Below, piece by piece: positions 1-8,410 of a stretch of 64,000 bases of DNA. The stretch comes from JACCXM01 sp046328335 (GTDB lineage Bacteria > Chloroflexota > Chloroflexia > Thermomicrobiales > UBA6265): positions 186,001 through 250,000 of the forward strand of contig JAXLWU010000001.1 of the NCBI GenBank assembly GCA_046328335.1, read 5' to 3'. A program made the position numbers and the translations under genes. The stretch's first letter is position 1, and each line of letters opens with the position of its first letter. The notes beneath the pieces were generated by a model. That model did not search any database. It saw only the letters and a list, made by a program, of their open reading frames with translations, and had not been told where the DNA came from.

Positions 1-564
1 CCGGGAGCACGCATCCTCGACGCGGGCTGCGGCACGGGGCAGGTCGCGATCGCGCTCGCCGCGCGAGGAGCGCGGGTGACCGGCATCGACCTCTCTCCGG
101 AAATGATCCGGCGCGCGGAAACGCATGCCGCCGCACATGGCGTCACGATCGAATGGCGCAACGCCGACATCAGCCGGATCGAGGAACCGTTTGCCGTCTA
201 CGATGCCATCCTGGCGCGCGTGGTTCTCCAGTTTGTCCCCGACATTCCGAGTGTGCTGCGCGAATTCCGCCGAGTGCTGCGCCCCGCGGGGCGGCTGCTA
301 GCCAGCGTACCGGGCGCCCTCTCGCCGATCTACCGCGCCTCGTGGATGCGTCATTTGCCCGGCGGCGATCCGGGGAACAATTACCTGCTGCCGTGGGAAC
401 TCGAAGCCTTGCTCATCGAGCACGGCTGGCGCGTGTTGGATGGCTGGCCAGACTGGGGCGAAGATCTCTACGGCGCGGCGAATGTGGCCGGCGCATCGCT
501 CCGCGACGCTCCGGCGCCGCTCCAGCAAGCCGCCGCGACCACCTGGACCACGATCGCCGGCTGA
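1..564 (+). CDS. Class I SAM-dependent methyltransferase, 5' partial
   Basis: The reading frame is open from base 1, so the start lies outside the window; 187 residues are visible. The SAM-binding motif I, LDAGCGTGQVAIALA, is at about residues 6-20, followed by the acidic end of strand 2 (VTGIDLSPEM). Further on come the NADI/FAVYDAILARVVLQF region and the usual FRRVLRPAGRLL strand-4 segment of the Methyltransf_11/25 folds. The C-terminus is Trp-rich. It should transfer a methyl group from SAM to a small molecule or a quinone-type acceptor, but the substrate cannot be told from the sequence. No partner gene is visible upstream; the next gene starts about 380 bases on. Confidence 0.85.
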   Translation, partial: PGARILDAGCGTGQVAIALAARGARVTGIDLSPEMIRRAETHAAAHGVTIEWRNADISRIEEPFAVYDAILARVVLQFVPDIPSVLREFRRVLRPAGRLLASVPGALSPIYRASWMRHLPGGDPGNNYLLPWELEALLIEHGWRVLDGWPDWGEDLYGAANVAGASLRDAPAPLQQAAATTWTTIAG

Positions 565-940
565 CTGGCATGTGTAGTCCTCGCGACCGGCGTCGGATCA
601 CCTCTCCGCGCCGCGTTCATCGCTCTTCTCAGGCGTTGGCGGTGAGGCGGTAGGCACCGTGCCGGCCGTGCTAGAGGGCGGTCGCGCCCGCGCGGACCGA
701 TCGTGATGGGCCGGAGCCGCTACAATCGGCGGTATGGCTCACTCGCCGCACCTTGCCTCGCCGTCCAATCCTCCATTGTCCCGGCTCGTACCGATTCCGG
801 ATGATGCGGGCCGTTTCCTCGTGGCGCGCACCCTCACCCCAACCCCTCTCCCGTCGAGCCGGGAGAGGGGCTTTGGACCTTGGTCACTCGGCTCAAGGCG
901 AAAGCCTTCATCCGGATTCCCTATCACATGGGAGCCGCGC
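565..940. other. Intergenic region with a dispersed GC-rich repeat
   Basis: No gene is supported here. A TACAAT hexamer at 721-726 resembles a -10 box and an ATG follows at 734. An open frame from that ATG runs into the downstream gene, but it would translate the repeat at 831-870, so I treat the stretch as leader. If TACAAT is the -10, transcription would begin close to 733 and leaderless initiation at 734 remains an alternative. Confidence 0.5.
831..870. repeat. Dispersed repeat family B, hairpin copy
   Basis: The element begins CCCTCACCCCAACCCCTC and contains a 10-bp perfect stem, CCCCTCTCCC at 843-852 with GGGAGAGGGG at 861-870 around an 8-base loop. The same motif returns at 27273-27427, 57533-57702 and, degraded, at 41108-41144. 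All four copies lie between genes. Confidence 0.75.
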
Positions 941-1996
941 GTGCCGGAGGCAATCTGGCACCTACTGCGCGTCTTGCTGTTGATCGGTCTGATGACCTTT
1001 CTCGTGCGAGATACCGGCCGCGCGCAGGAAGAAGCCTCGCCAGTCGCCGCGGTGGTAGGTCAATCCCGTGCCGACCCGGTGCCCCTGGGTGCATCGGTCT
1101 TGGCGGGCCCGGTGGTCCTCCAGGTGCTGGAGATGCTGCGCGGTCCGGAGGCGGTCAACGCGATCCTCGCCGCCTCGCCATCGAACAGCGAGCCGCGCGA
1201 CGGCATGACCTATGTGGCGGTTCGCCTGGCGGTACGCAATGCGGGCGATCAGCCGCTCTGGCTGGATAACGACGACTTCGCGCTGACCGGAAGTTCCGGA
1301 CTTGTCCGCCGCTTTCTCGGCGCGCAACCGCCGGACCCCGCGCTCGATGTGACGCTCGGACCGGGAGAGGTTGGTGAGGGTTGGGTGGCGTTCGGGGTTC
1401 CCGCCGATGAAGCATCCCTCCTGCTGCTGTTCGACAGTCTCGATCTGGGGGGGACCTGGGCCGACCGGGTGCTGGCGTTGGAGGACGGCGCGGCCATTCC
1501 CGATGTTAGGGACCCTGCCGCCGCGACGAACGATGCCGGAACGGACCCGCTGGCGCCGATAGGTGCGGGCGAGACCGCGGTCACGGCCCAGTGGTCGGTC
1601 GCGTTGCTCGATGTGGTCACCGGTGTCGCCGCCTTCGATCTGGTTGATTACCGCACGGGTGCGCTTGGCTCCGGAGATGCCGCGGGTGAAGATGGCTCGC
1701 TCTGGGTCGCGCTGCGATTCCACGTGCAGAACGTCGCCGCGGGAGGCGAGGTTGACTCCTTCCCGGTCAGCGCGTTCACCCTTGTCGATGAGGAGGGCAA
1801 TCCCCTACCCGATGTGGCGACCCTGACCCCGCCCTGGCCGGATCTCGGCGGCGATTACTATCCCGGCGCCGAACGCGAAGGGTGGGTCATGTTCGATGTG
1901 CCGCTCGATTTCGCTACCGCGACTGTTCGCTTTCTTCCCTACGCGCAGGTGACAGCATCGCCCGATCCGCGGTATTTCACCTTCCAGATCGGCTGA
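941..1996 (+). CDS. Secreted protein with two DUF4352-like beta domains
   Basis: The GTG at 941 is chosen because GGGAG at 930-934 sits 6 bases upstream and because it gives a clean signal peptide (hydrophobic LLRVLLLIGLMTFLV, then a GRAQ-type cleavage region). The longer frame from 734 would put an intergenic repeat inside the protein. The mature 351-residue product carries two copies of a beta-sandwich pattern: conserved V/L-x-V-x-N strands (MTYVAVRLAVRNAG and LWVALRFHVQNVA), each followed by a GEVGEGWVAFGVP or EREGWVMFDVP strand. This is the pattern of DUF4352/telomere-repeat-factor-like immunoglobulin folds found in exported proteins. Function is unknown. It ends 13 bases before the membrane protein at 2010, so the two are probably co-transcribed. 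Confidence 0.7.
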   Translation: MPEAIWHLLRVLLLIGLMTFLVRDTGRAQEEASPVAAVVGQSRADPVPLGASVLAGPVVLQVLEMLRGPEAVNAILAASPSNSEPRDGMTYVAVRLAVRNAGDQPLWLDNDDFALTGSSGLVRRFLGAQPPDPALDVTLGPGEVGEGWVAFGVPADEASLLLLFDSLDLGGTWADRVLALEDGAAIPDVRDPAAATNDAGTDPLAPIGAGETAVTAQWSVALLDVVTGVAAFDLVDYRTGALGSGDAAGEDGSLWVALRFHVQNVAAGGEVDSFPVSAFTLVDEEGNPLPDVATLTPPWPDLGGDYYPGAEREGWVMFDVPLDFATATVRFLPYAQVTASPDPRYFTFQIG

Positions 1997-2009
1997 ACCG
2001 GAGTTCCTG

Positions 2010-3731
2010 ATGGCAACAGACCTTGTCGCGCGCATCCCGGCGGATGCCCGCGGTCGTTCCGTCTCTTTGCGCCTGTTTCGCACCCTTGCCGCCGTTGGTT
2101 TCCTCGGTGGCGTGTTCCTCGCCTTCCTCGGCTTCGCCTGGGACGTGCAATGGCATACGGACGTCGGGCCGGACACCTTCTTCACCGCGCCACATCTCGT
2201 CCTTTACGGCGGCATCGCGATCTCCGGGCTGACATGCCTTGCCACAGTGTTGCTAACGACGCGCTACTCCCGCCATACCCCGGCGGCAATGGACGGGACC
2301 ATTGCCCTGCTGGGCGGGAGGTTTCGCGGCCCCACCGGGTACGTGATCGGCGGCTTCGGTGCGCTCTTTTTTCTCCTCTACGGCGTCATGGATCAGTGGT
2401 GGCACAGCCTCTATGGGTTCGACGTGACGCTGGTTTCCCCGCCCCATGTCGGATTGATCCTCTCCATCATGGTGACCATGGCGGGCTGTCTCACCGCGTT
2501 GGCGTGGCACGTTCGCACCGCGGCAGACGAGAGGCAGCGGGTTGCCGCGGCGGGGGGAACCACCGTTGCCGCGGCGGTGCTGGTCGCCTTCATCACCCCG
2601 ACGCTGGTCGATCTCCTCCCCTGGGCACTCTTCGGGCGGGTGTCGTGGCCGAACATCGTTCTCTCGCTGCTCTACCCGGCGGCGATCCTGATGGTCACCG
2701 CGATCGTGCGCCGGCCGTGGGCGGGAACGCTCTTCGGCTTGAGCTTCACGGCGCTCGATCTCCTGGTCACGGCGATTGTCCCGGGCATGACTGCCAGCTA
2801 CGCCGCCAGCATCGATCTGTTTCTGCGCGATACCACGACCGGGGAAGTTGTCGTTGCTGGATTGGTGCCGACGTTCGTCCTCGCCGCCGGTATCGCCAGC
2901 GATCTGGTCCGCGTTCTTGGACAGCGATTCGGGTGGAAGGTTCTGCTGGCCGCTCCGCTAGCGGGCGCCGCAGCGGCACTCGCGTTGCGTCTACCCGAAG
3001 CCGATTTGCCGCTCTATCAGCCACATGCGGGCGATCCCGCGGAATTCGCCTTGATGCGCACCGAGGTGTCGTCCGCTGTGGCTCTTGCCAGCCTTATCCT
3101 GGCGCCGATATGTGGCGCACTTGGCGGGTGGTTCGGCTGGCTGCTAGGTATTGTCCTGGCTGCAGACGTACCGTCGGACAGGCTGCGGGTAGGAAACGCT
3201 CTGGCCCGGCCGTTGGCTGTACTTACGCTCCTGGTGCTGCTGACGCTGCCGGATCAGGCCATGGCACATGCGAGCGAACCACACCACGAAACGCTCGTGG
3301 CTGGGCCGTATACGGTAGCAGTCGGATTCAGCGAGTGGCCGATTCGAGCCGAGCGCTCGATCGACATCACCTTTACCCCGGACGGTGGCATCGCCGACAA
3401 GACGGCGACAATCGAAATCACTGATCCCGCGGGCGAGTGGTACGAAATCGGACCTCTCGGGCGGCACCCACGGCAACGCGATGTCTGGGGACTCGATCTG
3501 ATCGCGTTGCCCGACCCCGGAGACTGGACGATCAAACTCACCATCGATGGCCCCCTGGGTCAGGGTACCGGCACCCTGCGAGGGATCCCGGTTACCGATC
3601 GCCCCGGACCGCCGCTGTGGCCGATGTGGCTGATCGCCGCCCTGCCGCTGATCTTTCTCGTCTGGCTCGGGCTGCGCGGTTGGCGCGCGGTGCGACCGCT
3701 TCAAACCGCCCAGGCGCATTCCTGGGGCTGA
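2010..3731 (+). CDS. Polytopic membrane protein with C-terminal extracytoplasmic beta domain
   Basis: 573 residues. About ten hydrophobic segments occupy residues 25-410. They are followed by a soluble stretch (about 420-535; starts ASEPHHETLVAGPYTVAVGF, contains many beta-type alternations and ends with a DPGDWTIKLTIDG strand) and a last helix (about 540-560) with a basic cytoplasmic tail. The soluble stretch resembles the small YtkA/FixH-like or CopC-like beta domains that follow metal-related membrane proteins, but I do not recognise a defined family. It lies just downstream of the secreted DUF4352-type gene and faces the cupredoxin gene at 3903, so a role in copper or redox handling at the membrane is possible but unproven. 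Confidence 0.7.
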   Translation: MATDLVARIPADARGRSVSLRLFRTLAAVGFLGGVFLAFLGFAWDVQWHTDVGPDTFFTAPHLVLYGGIAISGLTCLATVLLTTRYSRHTPAAMDGTIALLGGRFRGPTGYVIGGFGALFFLLYGVMDQWWHSLYGFDVTLVSPPHVGLILSIMVTMAGCLTALAWHVRTAADERQRVAAAGGTTVAAAVLVAFITPTLVDLLPWALFGRVSWPNIVLSLLYPAAILMVTAIVRRPWAGTLFGLSFTALDLLVTAIVPGMTASYAASIDLFLRDTTTGEVVVAGLVPTFVLAAGIASDLVRVLGQRFGWKVLLAAPLAGAAAALALRLPEADLPLYQPHAGDPAEFALMRTEVSSAVALASLILAPICGALGGWFGWLLGIVLAADVPSDRLRVGNALARPLAVLTLLVLLTLPDQAMAHASEPHHETLVAGPYTVAVGFSEWPIRAERSIDITFTPDGGIADKTATIEITDPAGEWYEIGPLGRHPRQRDVWGLDLIALPDPGDWTIKLTIDGPLGQGTGTLRGIPVTDRPGPPLWPMWLIAALPLIFLVWLGLRGWRAVRPLQTAQAHSWG

Positions 3732-3824
3732 CAACGAGATTCATACCCTCGGGTTGAAGTGCCGGAACGCGTTCCGTCTGTGCAAGGTGCAAGGGGGTTC
3801 GTCGCAAGAGTTCATTGGAAACGC

Positions 3825-3858
3825 CGCGGCGCCGCGTCCAATTGGACGCGGCGCCGCG
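3825..3858. terminator. Perfect 34-bp palindrome between convergent genes
   Basis: Two 17-base arms meet without a loop (CGCGGCGCCGCGTCCAA and its complement). The element lies between the convergent genes ending at 3731 and 3903, so it could stop transcription from both sides. There is no T-tract, so ordinary intrinsic termination is uncertain. Confidence 0.5.
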
Positions 3859-3902
3859 ACGAGAACCGCTGGCTGCGGCGGTTCGACTGATTGGGCAGGC
3901 GC

Positions 3903-4355
3903 CTAGTTCACCACCACCGTGCCGTGCATGTTCGGGTGAATATCGCAGTGGTAGGCATAGACGCCCCGTTGATCGAAGGTGACACTGAATTCGCCACCCG
4001 GGTTGATCGTGCCGGATTCGAAGGCCCCGCCGTCGGCGTCGACGGTATGGGCGACACCGCCCTCGTTGTACCAATCGACTGTATCGCCGCTATGCACGAA
4101 CATGGTCGTCGGCTGGAACGAGAAATCGACGATGGCAACGTCTTCGCTCTCGCCGGAATGCATGTCGCCGGAGTGCATGTCATCGCCGCCCATCATGCCG
4201 CCATGGCTGTCATCCATGCCGCCGCCGACGTTCATCCCTCCACCCTGGTTGCCGCCAGTTCCACCATTGGGATAGTTGTCGTCATATTGGGCGCGGGCGA
4301 TGATCGGCACCGCCAGCAACACGAAAAGCACGACCAGCACACTTGCTCGCTTCAT
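3903..4355 (-). CDS. Secreted plastocyanin-like cupredoxin
   Basis: The start at 4355 is fixed by GAGGAGGG a few bases upstream and by a signal peptide (residues 1-22). The protein has 150 residues. A low-complexity linker rich in Gly, Met, His and Asp (about 23-70) precedes a single cupredoxin domain (72-150). The type 1 copper ligands are visible: His103 in VAHTV, then Cys137, His140 and Met143 in YHCDIHPNMHG. It should carry electrons or bind copper outside the membrane. The Met/His-rich linker could itself hold Cu(I). The gene is monocistronic and converges on the membrane protein at 2010. Confidence 0.9.
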   Translation of the reverse strand: MKRASVLVVLFVLLAVPIIARAQYDDNYPNGGTGGNQGGGMNVGGGMDDSHGGMMGGDDMHSGDMHSGESEDVAIVDFSFQPTTMFVHSGDTVDWYNEGGVAHTVDADGGAFESGTINPGGEFSVTFDQRGVYAYHCDIHPNMHGTVVVN

Positions 4356-4563
4356 GATTCCCTCCTCTGGAACCGCGCTGTGAAACGGGTCAAGAGCCGA
4401 GTTGCAGCCGGTGGGTACCTCCCCATGGTCGGCTCCGTCAGATAGTCCAGACGCGCGGCGCCGCCTGACTATTCCCCGGGTCGAAGGCCGCCGCCCCACC
4501 CCTGTTCCCTGATACTCTTGACATTCTGCTGACCTCGTCGGGAACGGAAGGAGCGGAACGAGC

Positions 4564-5403
4564 ATGGTTGGTCGCCCCTGGACCTATCTCCCATCAGAGC
4601 CGACGGCCATCGCGGTGAACCGGGCGTTCTACCAGCGGATCGGCGAGGACACCGCGCGGCGGGCACTGGTGATGCGCCACGTGGTGCCGATTCGCTCCGG
4701 ATATGCGTGGGAAATGCGCGCGGGGCAGGTCTGCCGCGTGGTGGCGGTGGCAGGGCCGCAGGTCGTCGATTTCAACTGCTGGCACCGGCACAACCCGCGG
4801 GAACGATTCTGGGCGGCGCGGACGCGCCAACTCGAAAGCACGCACGTTTCCGCGAACAACCGGCTCTGGTCGGTGCTACCGTACCTGCGCCCGATGCTGA
4901 CGATCACGCGGGAGACAATCGAGTACGGGGAAGATGCCGATGGTGGCCGTTGCCACGATCTGCTCGGCGCCCGCTGCGATCCCTACGTAACCAGACTCCT
5001 CACCGGCGAGTCATTCGATTTCAACTGCCACTCCAATCTCACCCGCGCCATTCTCCCCTGGCACCTCAACGAGTCCGACGTCCATGACGTGCTCAACATC
5101 TTTCAGGTCACCGGTCTCAACGCCGAGGGGAAGTACTTCATGAAGGCGAGCCCGGCGCGGCAGGGGGATTACTTAGAATTCATGGCGGAGATCGATCTCC
5201 TCTGCGCCGTCTCGACCTGCCCCGGCGGGGACCTCTCCATACCGCTCTGGGGACCGGATGCGGGCGATCCGCTGCCCACCTGCAAACCGATCGGAATCGA
5301 GGTGTACGACCTCCCACCCGACCTCCTTGCGGGCTGGTCGCCGCCTCCGCCATCCGACTACGCCGGTTTCTTTGGCTACAAGACCCCCGTCTGGGGTGAA
5401 TAG
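4564..5403 (+). CDS. DUF1989 family protein (urea carboxylase-associated type)
   Basis: 279 residues, the normal length for DUF1989. Typical features are the early GYAWEMRAGQVCRVV beta segment, VVDFNCWHRHNPRERF, the NRLWSVLPYLRPMLTI region, the CHDLLGARCDPY motif and the near-C-terminal Cys motif CAVSTCPGGD. In other bacteria members accompany urea carboxylase or short-chain amine and ethanolamine genes; their own reaction is poorly defined. No urea carboxylase or allophanate hydrolase gene is visible in this window. The SD is GGAACGGAAGGAG, a little far upstream of the ATG. Confidence 0.85.
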   Translation: MVGRPWTYLPSEPTAIAVNRAFYQRIGEDTARRALVMRHVVPIRSGYAWEMRAGQVCRVVAVAGPQVVDFNCWHRHNPRERFWAARTRQLESTHVSANNRLWSVLPYLRPMLTITRETIEYGEDADGGRCHDLLGARCDPYVTRLLTGESFDFNCHSNLTRAILPWHLNESDVHDVLNIFQVTGLNAEGKYFMKASPARQGDYLEFMAEIDLLCAVSTCPGGDLSIPLWGPDAGDPLPTCKPIGIEVYDLPPDLLAGWSPPPPSDYAGFFGYKTPVWGE

Positions 5404-5760
5404 AGCGGCGTGCGCAAGAGGCGTCGTTCCGAGCCGCCGCGAGGAATCTCGTTCCTGCGGTAGCGAGCGAGACGGCCGAGGTCCCTCGTTCCTCGGGACG
5501 ACACCACCCCTGCCCCGCGTCGGAGCGACCCAACGTCGGCACGTCGCTTTGGCGTGCCCGGAACACTGTCTCTCCCTCATGAGAGAAGCGAGTCCTTCCG
5601 TCGATCGTCGGGATTCGATGGCGGGACGAGGTGCCTTGATCCCCGGATCAACTGCGGCCGGGTGGTGGGTCAGCGAGACCGCGCGTTGCCCACGCGCCGT
5701 CAGGTAGGTCCGGCCCCGCCGCACTCGCGCGGGACAGAGTCGATCCTCACCAACCACATA
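5404..5760. other. Intergenic region between convergent genes
   Basis: No supported gene. It holds a dispersed repeat A pair (5423-5504). The remaining bases are degenerate GC-rich sequence with open frames on both strands that lack ribosome sites and family features. Confidence 0.6.
5423..5504. repeat. Dispersed repeat family A, two inverted half-copies
   Basis: GTCGTTCCGAGCCGCCGCGA starts at 5423, and the opposite orientation, GAGGTCCCTCGTTCCTCGGG followed by ACGAC, ends near 5504. The same half-sites recur between genes at 12068-12306, 13843-13873, 23641-23673, 39747-39830, 45593-45621 and 63234-63317. Confidence 0.75.
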
Positions 5761-7017
5761 TCAGGCTGGGGCCGCAGTGCCACGGCGGCCGAGGCGCGCG
5801 CCGCCGCTCATCAGGAAGATGCCCAGGAGCATGAGCATCACGACCGCGGCCCCGGCGTAGGCCGAAAGCCATCCCCAGCGCTCGGCGGCCCAGCCGAAGA
5901 GGGGGAACGCCCAGATCATCGTTACGGAGAAGAGAAACCCCTCGACAGAGATGATCGTGGCTCGCTGCGCGGAGGAAATCGCGCTGTTGACCTGCTGCGC
6001 GACCATTGGCTCGAACGCGCCGGCGATCAGTTCAGTCACCACCAGACCGGCCAGCGCGAGCAGGAGCGGACCGCCCCCCATTACCACCCCGGAACCGGCA
6101 ACGACGAGCGTGGCGGCAATGGCCCAGAAGGAGAATGGACGCACCCGGGACAGGCGGCCGGCAAGCGCGGCCCCTGCCGCCGTCGCGAACAGGATGCCGC
6201 CGAAGATGAATCCGATCTGCGAGGGTTCCAGACCGCGTTCCGTCAGCACCGCCTGTCCATAAAGATGCACCAGCGTCGAGATCGTCCAGAGCGCGGCGAC
6301 GAAGACCACCAGCGCCAGCAGTTGCCGATTGCCGCGCACGATGCGCAAGGCTTCGACCATCGTCTGCGCCATCCCCGGGCGATCTTCGCGTGGCCGCTCC
6401 GGTTCACGCAGTCCGGCGGCAAGCCAGGCCGCGGCCAACCCCGCGCCAACGGTCAGCCCAAACGGTAGGGCGTAACTGCGCTCGGCAAGCACGCCTCCTG
6501 CCGCCGAGGTCGCCGCGATGGCGAGGTACGACAGCGCGTTGAGTTTCCCGAAAAGGCTGGTGAACCGTCCACTCGTCTGCTCGTGACTGAGGCTGTCGAA
6601 GAGGAATGCCTGTTGCGCTCCAGATCGGAAGGCGTAGGCCGCGCCGTTGAGGAACATCGCCGGCAGCAGCAACCACATCGAATCGGCGATGAACATCAAC
6701 GTCGTCGATACAGCGATCAGGAGCGCGCCCGCGGCCATCGACCACTTGCGGCCAAGGACATCGGCGAACGAACCGGAGGGGAGTTCCAACGTCACCGGCG
6801 CGAGATGAAAGAACGATTCCGCCAGCCCGATCTCGGCCAGGGAGAACCCGCGGCCCTGCAGAAAGATGATCCAGATGCTGGCGGTGAAACTGAAATCGTT
6901 GATGACCTGGAACACGTAGAACCGGCGCAGATCGACGCCCTGGGGAGCCGCCGCGGCGATCGCGACGGTCGCCGCGCTCTCCAGTGGCACCAGCCGCGCA
7001 TGGTCTTCCGCATCCAT
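5761..7017 (-). CDS. MFS transporter
   Basis: The start at 7017 (MDAEDHARL) has AGAGGGA upstream; the open frame extends further but without a ribosome site. 418 residues form about twelve hydrophobic segments. The loop between helices 2 and 3 reads GSFADVLGRKWSM, the MFS motif-A pattern (G-x-x-x-D-x-x-G-R-K/R). A central hydrophilic stretch (LREPERPREDRPG) separates the two six-helix halves. The family is proton-coupled uptake or drug/metabolite export; nothing in the neighbourhood names the substrate. It converges on the DUF1989 gene. Confidence 0.9.
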   Translation of the reverse strand: MDAEDHARLVPLESAATVAIAAAAPQGVDLRRFYVFQVINDFSFTASIWIIFLQGRGFSLAEIGLAESFFHLAPVTLELPSGSFADVLGRKWSMAAGALLIAVSTTLMFIADSMWLLLPAMFLNGAAYAFRSGAQQAFLFDSLSHEQTSGRFTSLFGKLNALSYLAIAATSAAGGVLAERSYALPFGLTVGAGLAAAWLAAGLREPERPREDRPGMAQTMVEALRIVRGNRQLLALVVFVAALWTISTLVHLYGQAVLTERGLEPSQIGFIFGGILFATAAGAALAGRLSRVRPFSFWAIAATLVVAGSGVVMGGGPLLLALAGLVVTELIAGAFEPMVAQQVNSAISSAQRATIISVEGFLFSVTMIWAFPLFGWAAERWGWLSAYAGAAVVMLMLLGIFLMSGGARLGRRGTAAPA

Positions 7018-7149
7018 CCCAACAGTCCCTCTTCTTGCCGCCGCGAGCGGCAGCCGCAGTCTAGCAGCGACCAATTGCGCCACTATGCCGTTTCAGACCG
7101 CTACAATGGAGTTGATCGCGGCTCGCGCGCGGGGACGTGGGGTGTCTCA

Positions 7150-7422
7150 GTGCCGGACTTCAGAACCTCACTCCTGGTATTGGCGGTCCTGCTCTGGGCC
7201 GTCGTTCAGTATGGGCTGGTAGCGTGGGCGCTTCGCGATCTGGTGCGCCGGCGTCAAGTGCGCGGCGGCAACAAGGTGGTCTGGGGTCTGCTGATCCTTG
7301 CCGTTCCCGTGCTGGGGGCACTGGCGTACTCGGTTGTCGCGCCGGTCGAACCACTAGCAAGGCCATCGCGCTTGGTGGCGCCACCCCGCCGGTTGATCGC
7401 GCATGACGATACCGCGGCCTGA
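7150..7422 (+). CDS. Small PLDc_N-type membrane protein
   Basis: 90 residues from a GTG with GGGG five bases upstream. Two hydrophobic segments (TSLLVLAVLLWAVVQYGLV and VWGLLILAVPVLGALAYSVV) enclose a short basic loop (LRDLVRRRQVRGGNK). This is the arrangement of the PLDc_N (cardiolipin synthase N-terminal) domain found as stand-alone small proteins in Gram-positive-like bacteria. A TACAAT box at 7102-7107 is a plausible -10 for the operon. The stop overlaps the next gene by 20 bases, which implies translational coupling with the deacetylase. Confidence 0.75.
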   Translation: MPDFRTSLLVLAVLLWAVVQYGLVAWALRDLVRRRQVRGGNKVVWGLLILAVPVLGALAYSVVAPVEPLARPSRLVAPPRRLIAHDDTAA

Positions 7423-8410
7423 ACTGGTGAAAGCGGCGCTCTTCCGCTCACCGCGATTTCGCGACCACGATTTTCCTGGACACCCGGAGAACGCGGGGCG
7501 GTTGGCCGCCATCGATGCGGAATTGACGCGCCGCGATCTACTGGCTGGGCGACCGGAGATTCCTTTCTCGCCCGCATCGGACGAGGCGCTCGCTCGGGTC
7601 CACGATCCCCGCTACATCGAGGGGGTGCGCGGATTCGCCGCCGATGGCGGTGGGTGGCTCGATGGCGACACCTACGTCGGAACAGAATCGGTCGAGATCG
7701 CGGGACTGGCCGTGGGCGCCGCGATCGCCGCGGTCGATGCCGCGCTCGATGACCGGGCCAGACGCGGATTCGTCCTCGCGCGGCCGCCTGGACACCACGC
7801 CACGCCGGGGCGCGGCATGGGGTTCTGCATCTTCAACACGATCGCCGTGGCGGCGGCACACGCGTTGTCGCGTGGCATCGAGCGGGTGATGATCGTCGAT
7901 TGGGACGTGCACCACGGCAACGGCACGCAGGACGCGTTCTATGAGAGCGATGCGGTGCTCTTCTGCTCGACCCATCAGTGGCCGCTCTACCCGGGAACCG
8001 GGAGCGCAAGCGAGCGCGGCGCGGGCCGGGGGGAGGGCTACACCATCAATATCCCGTTGCCCGCGGGTTCGGATGACCGGGCGTACGACCGCGTCTTTGC
8101 GGAAATCATCGTGCCCACGGCGTCCGCGTACCGCCCGCAACTCGTGCTCGTATCGGCTGGCTTCGATGCGCACGCGGCTGATCCGCTGGCCGGGATGGCC
8201 GTGAGCGACGCCGGGTTTGCGGGGATGGCGCGCGCGGTGCGGCAGATCGCGGAAACCTGGGCCGAGGGACGGCTGGTCGCCGTGCTGGAAGGGGGATACG
8301 ATCCGACCGCGCTCGCCGCGAGCGTCGTCGCGACGCTCGCGGTTCTGGATGAACCCGGTGGCTCACCGCCGGACGTGGAAGTGAACAGAGGACGGAGCAA
8401 CGAGGCATGA
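7403..8410 (+). CDS. Histone-deacetylase-like zinc hydrolase (AcuC/HdaH family)
   Basis: 335 residues, normal for class II-type bacterial HDAC homologues. The N-terminus has HDFPGHPENAGRL, typical of acetoin-utilisation and polyamine deacetylases. The catalytic core is complete: RPPGHHATPGRGMGFCIFN (His-His pair), DWDVHHGNGTQ (zinc Asp/His), and LVSAGFDAHAADPLAG (second zinc Asp). It should remove acetyl or acyl groups from lysine side chains or polyamines in the cytoplasm. It overlaps the gene before it by 20 bases and the coiled-coil gene after it by 4 (ATGA). No acs or acuA gene is nearby. Confidence 0.92.
   Translation: MTIPRPELVKAALFRSPRFRDHDFPGHPENAGRLAAIDAELTRRDLLAGRPEIPFSPASDEALARVHDPRYIEGVRGFAADGGGWLDGDTYVGTESVEIAGLAVGAAIAAVDAALDDRARRGFVLARPPGHHATPGRGMGFCIFNTIAVAAAHALSRGIERVMIVDWDVHHGNGTQDAFYESDAVLFCSTHQWPLYPGTGSASERGAGRGEGYTINIPLPAGSDDRAYDRVFAEIIVPTASAYRPQLVLVSAGFDAHAADPLAGMAVSDAGFAGMARAVRQIAETWAEGRLVAVLEGGYDPTALAASVVATLAVLDEPGGSPPDVEVNRGRSNEA

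Noticed and set aside
734..940. N-terminal extension of the secreted DUF4352-type protein to ATG 734
   Set aside because: It would translate a family B repeat and hide the signal peptide; GTG 941 has a good ribosome site.
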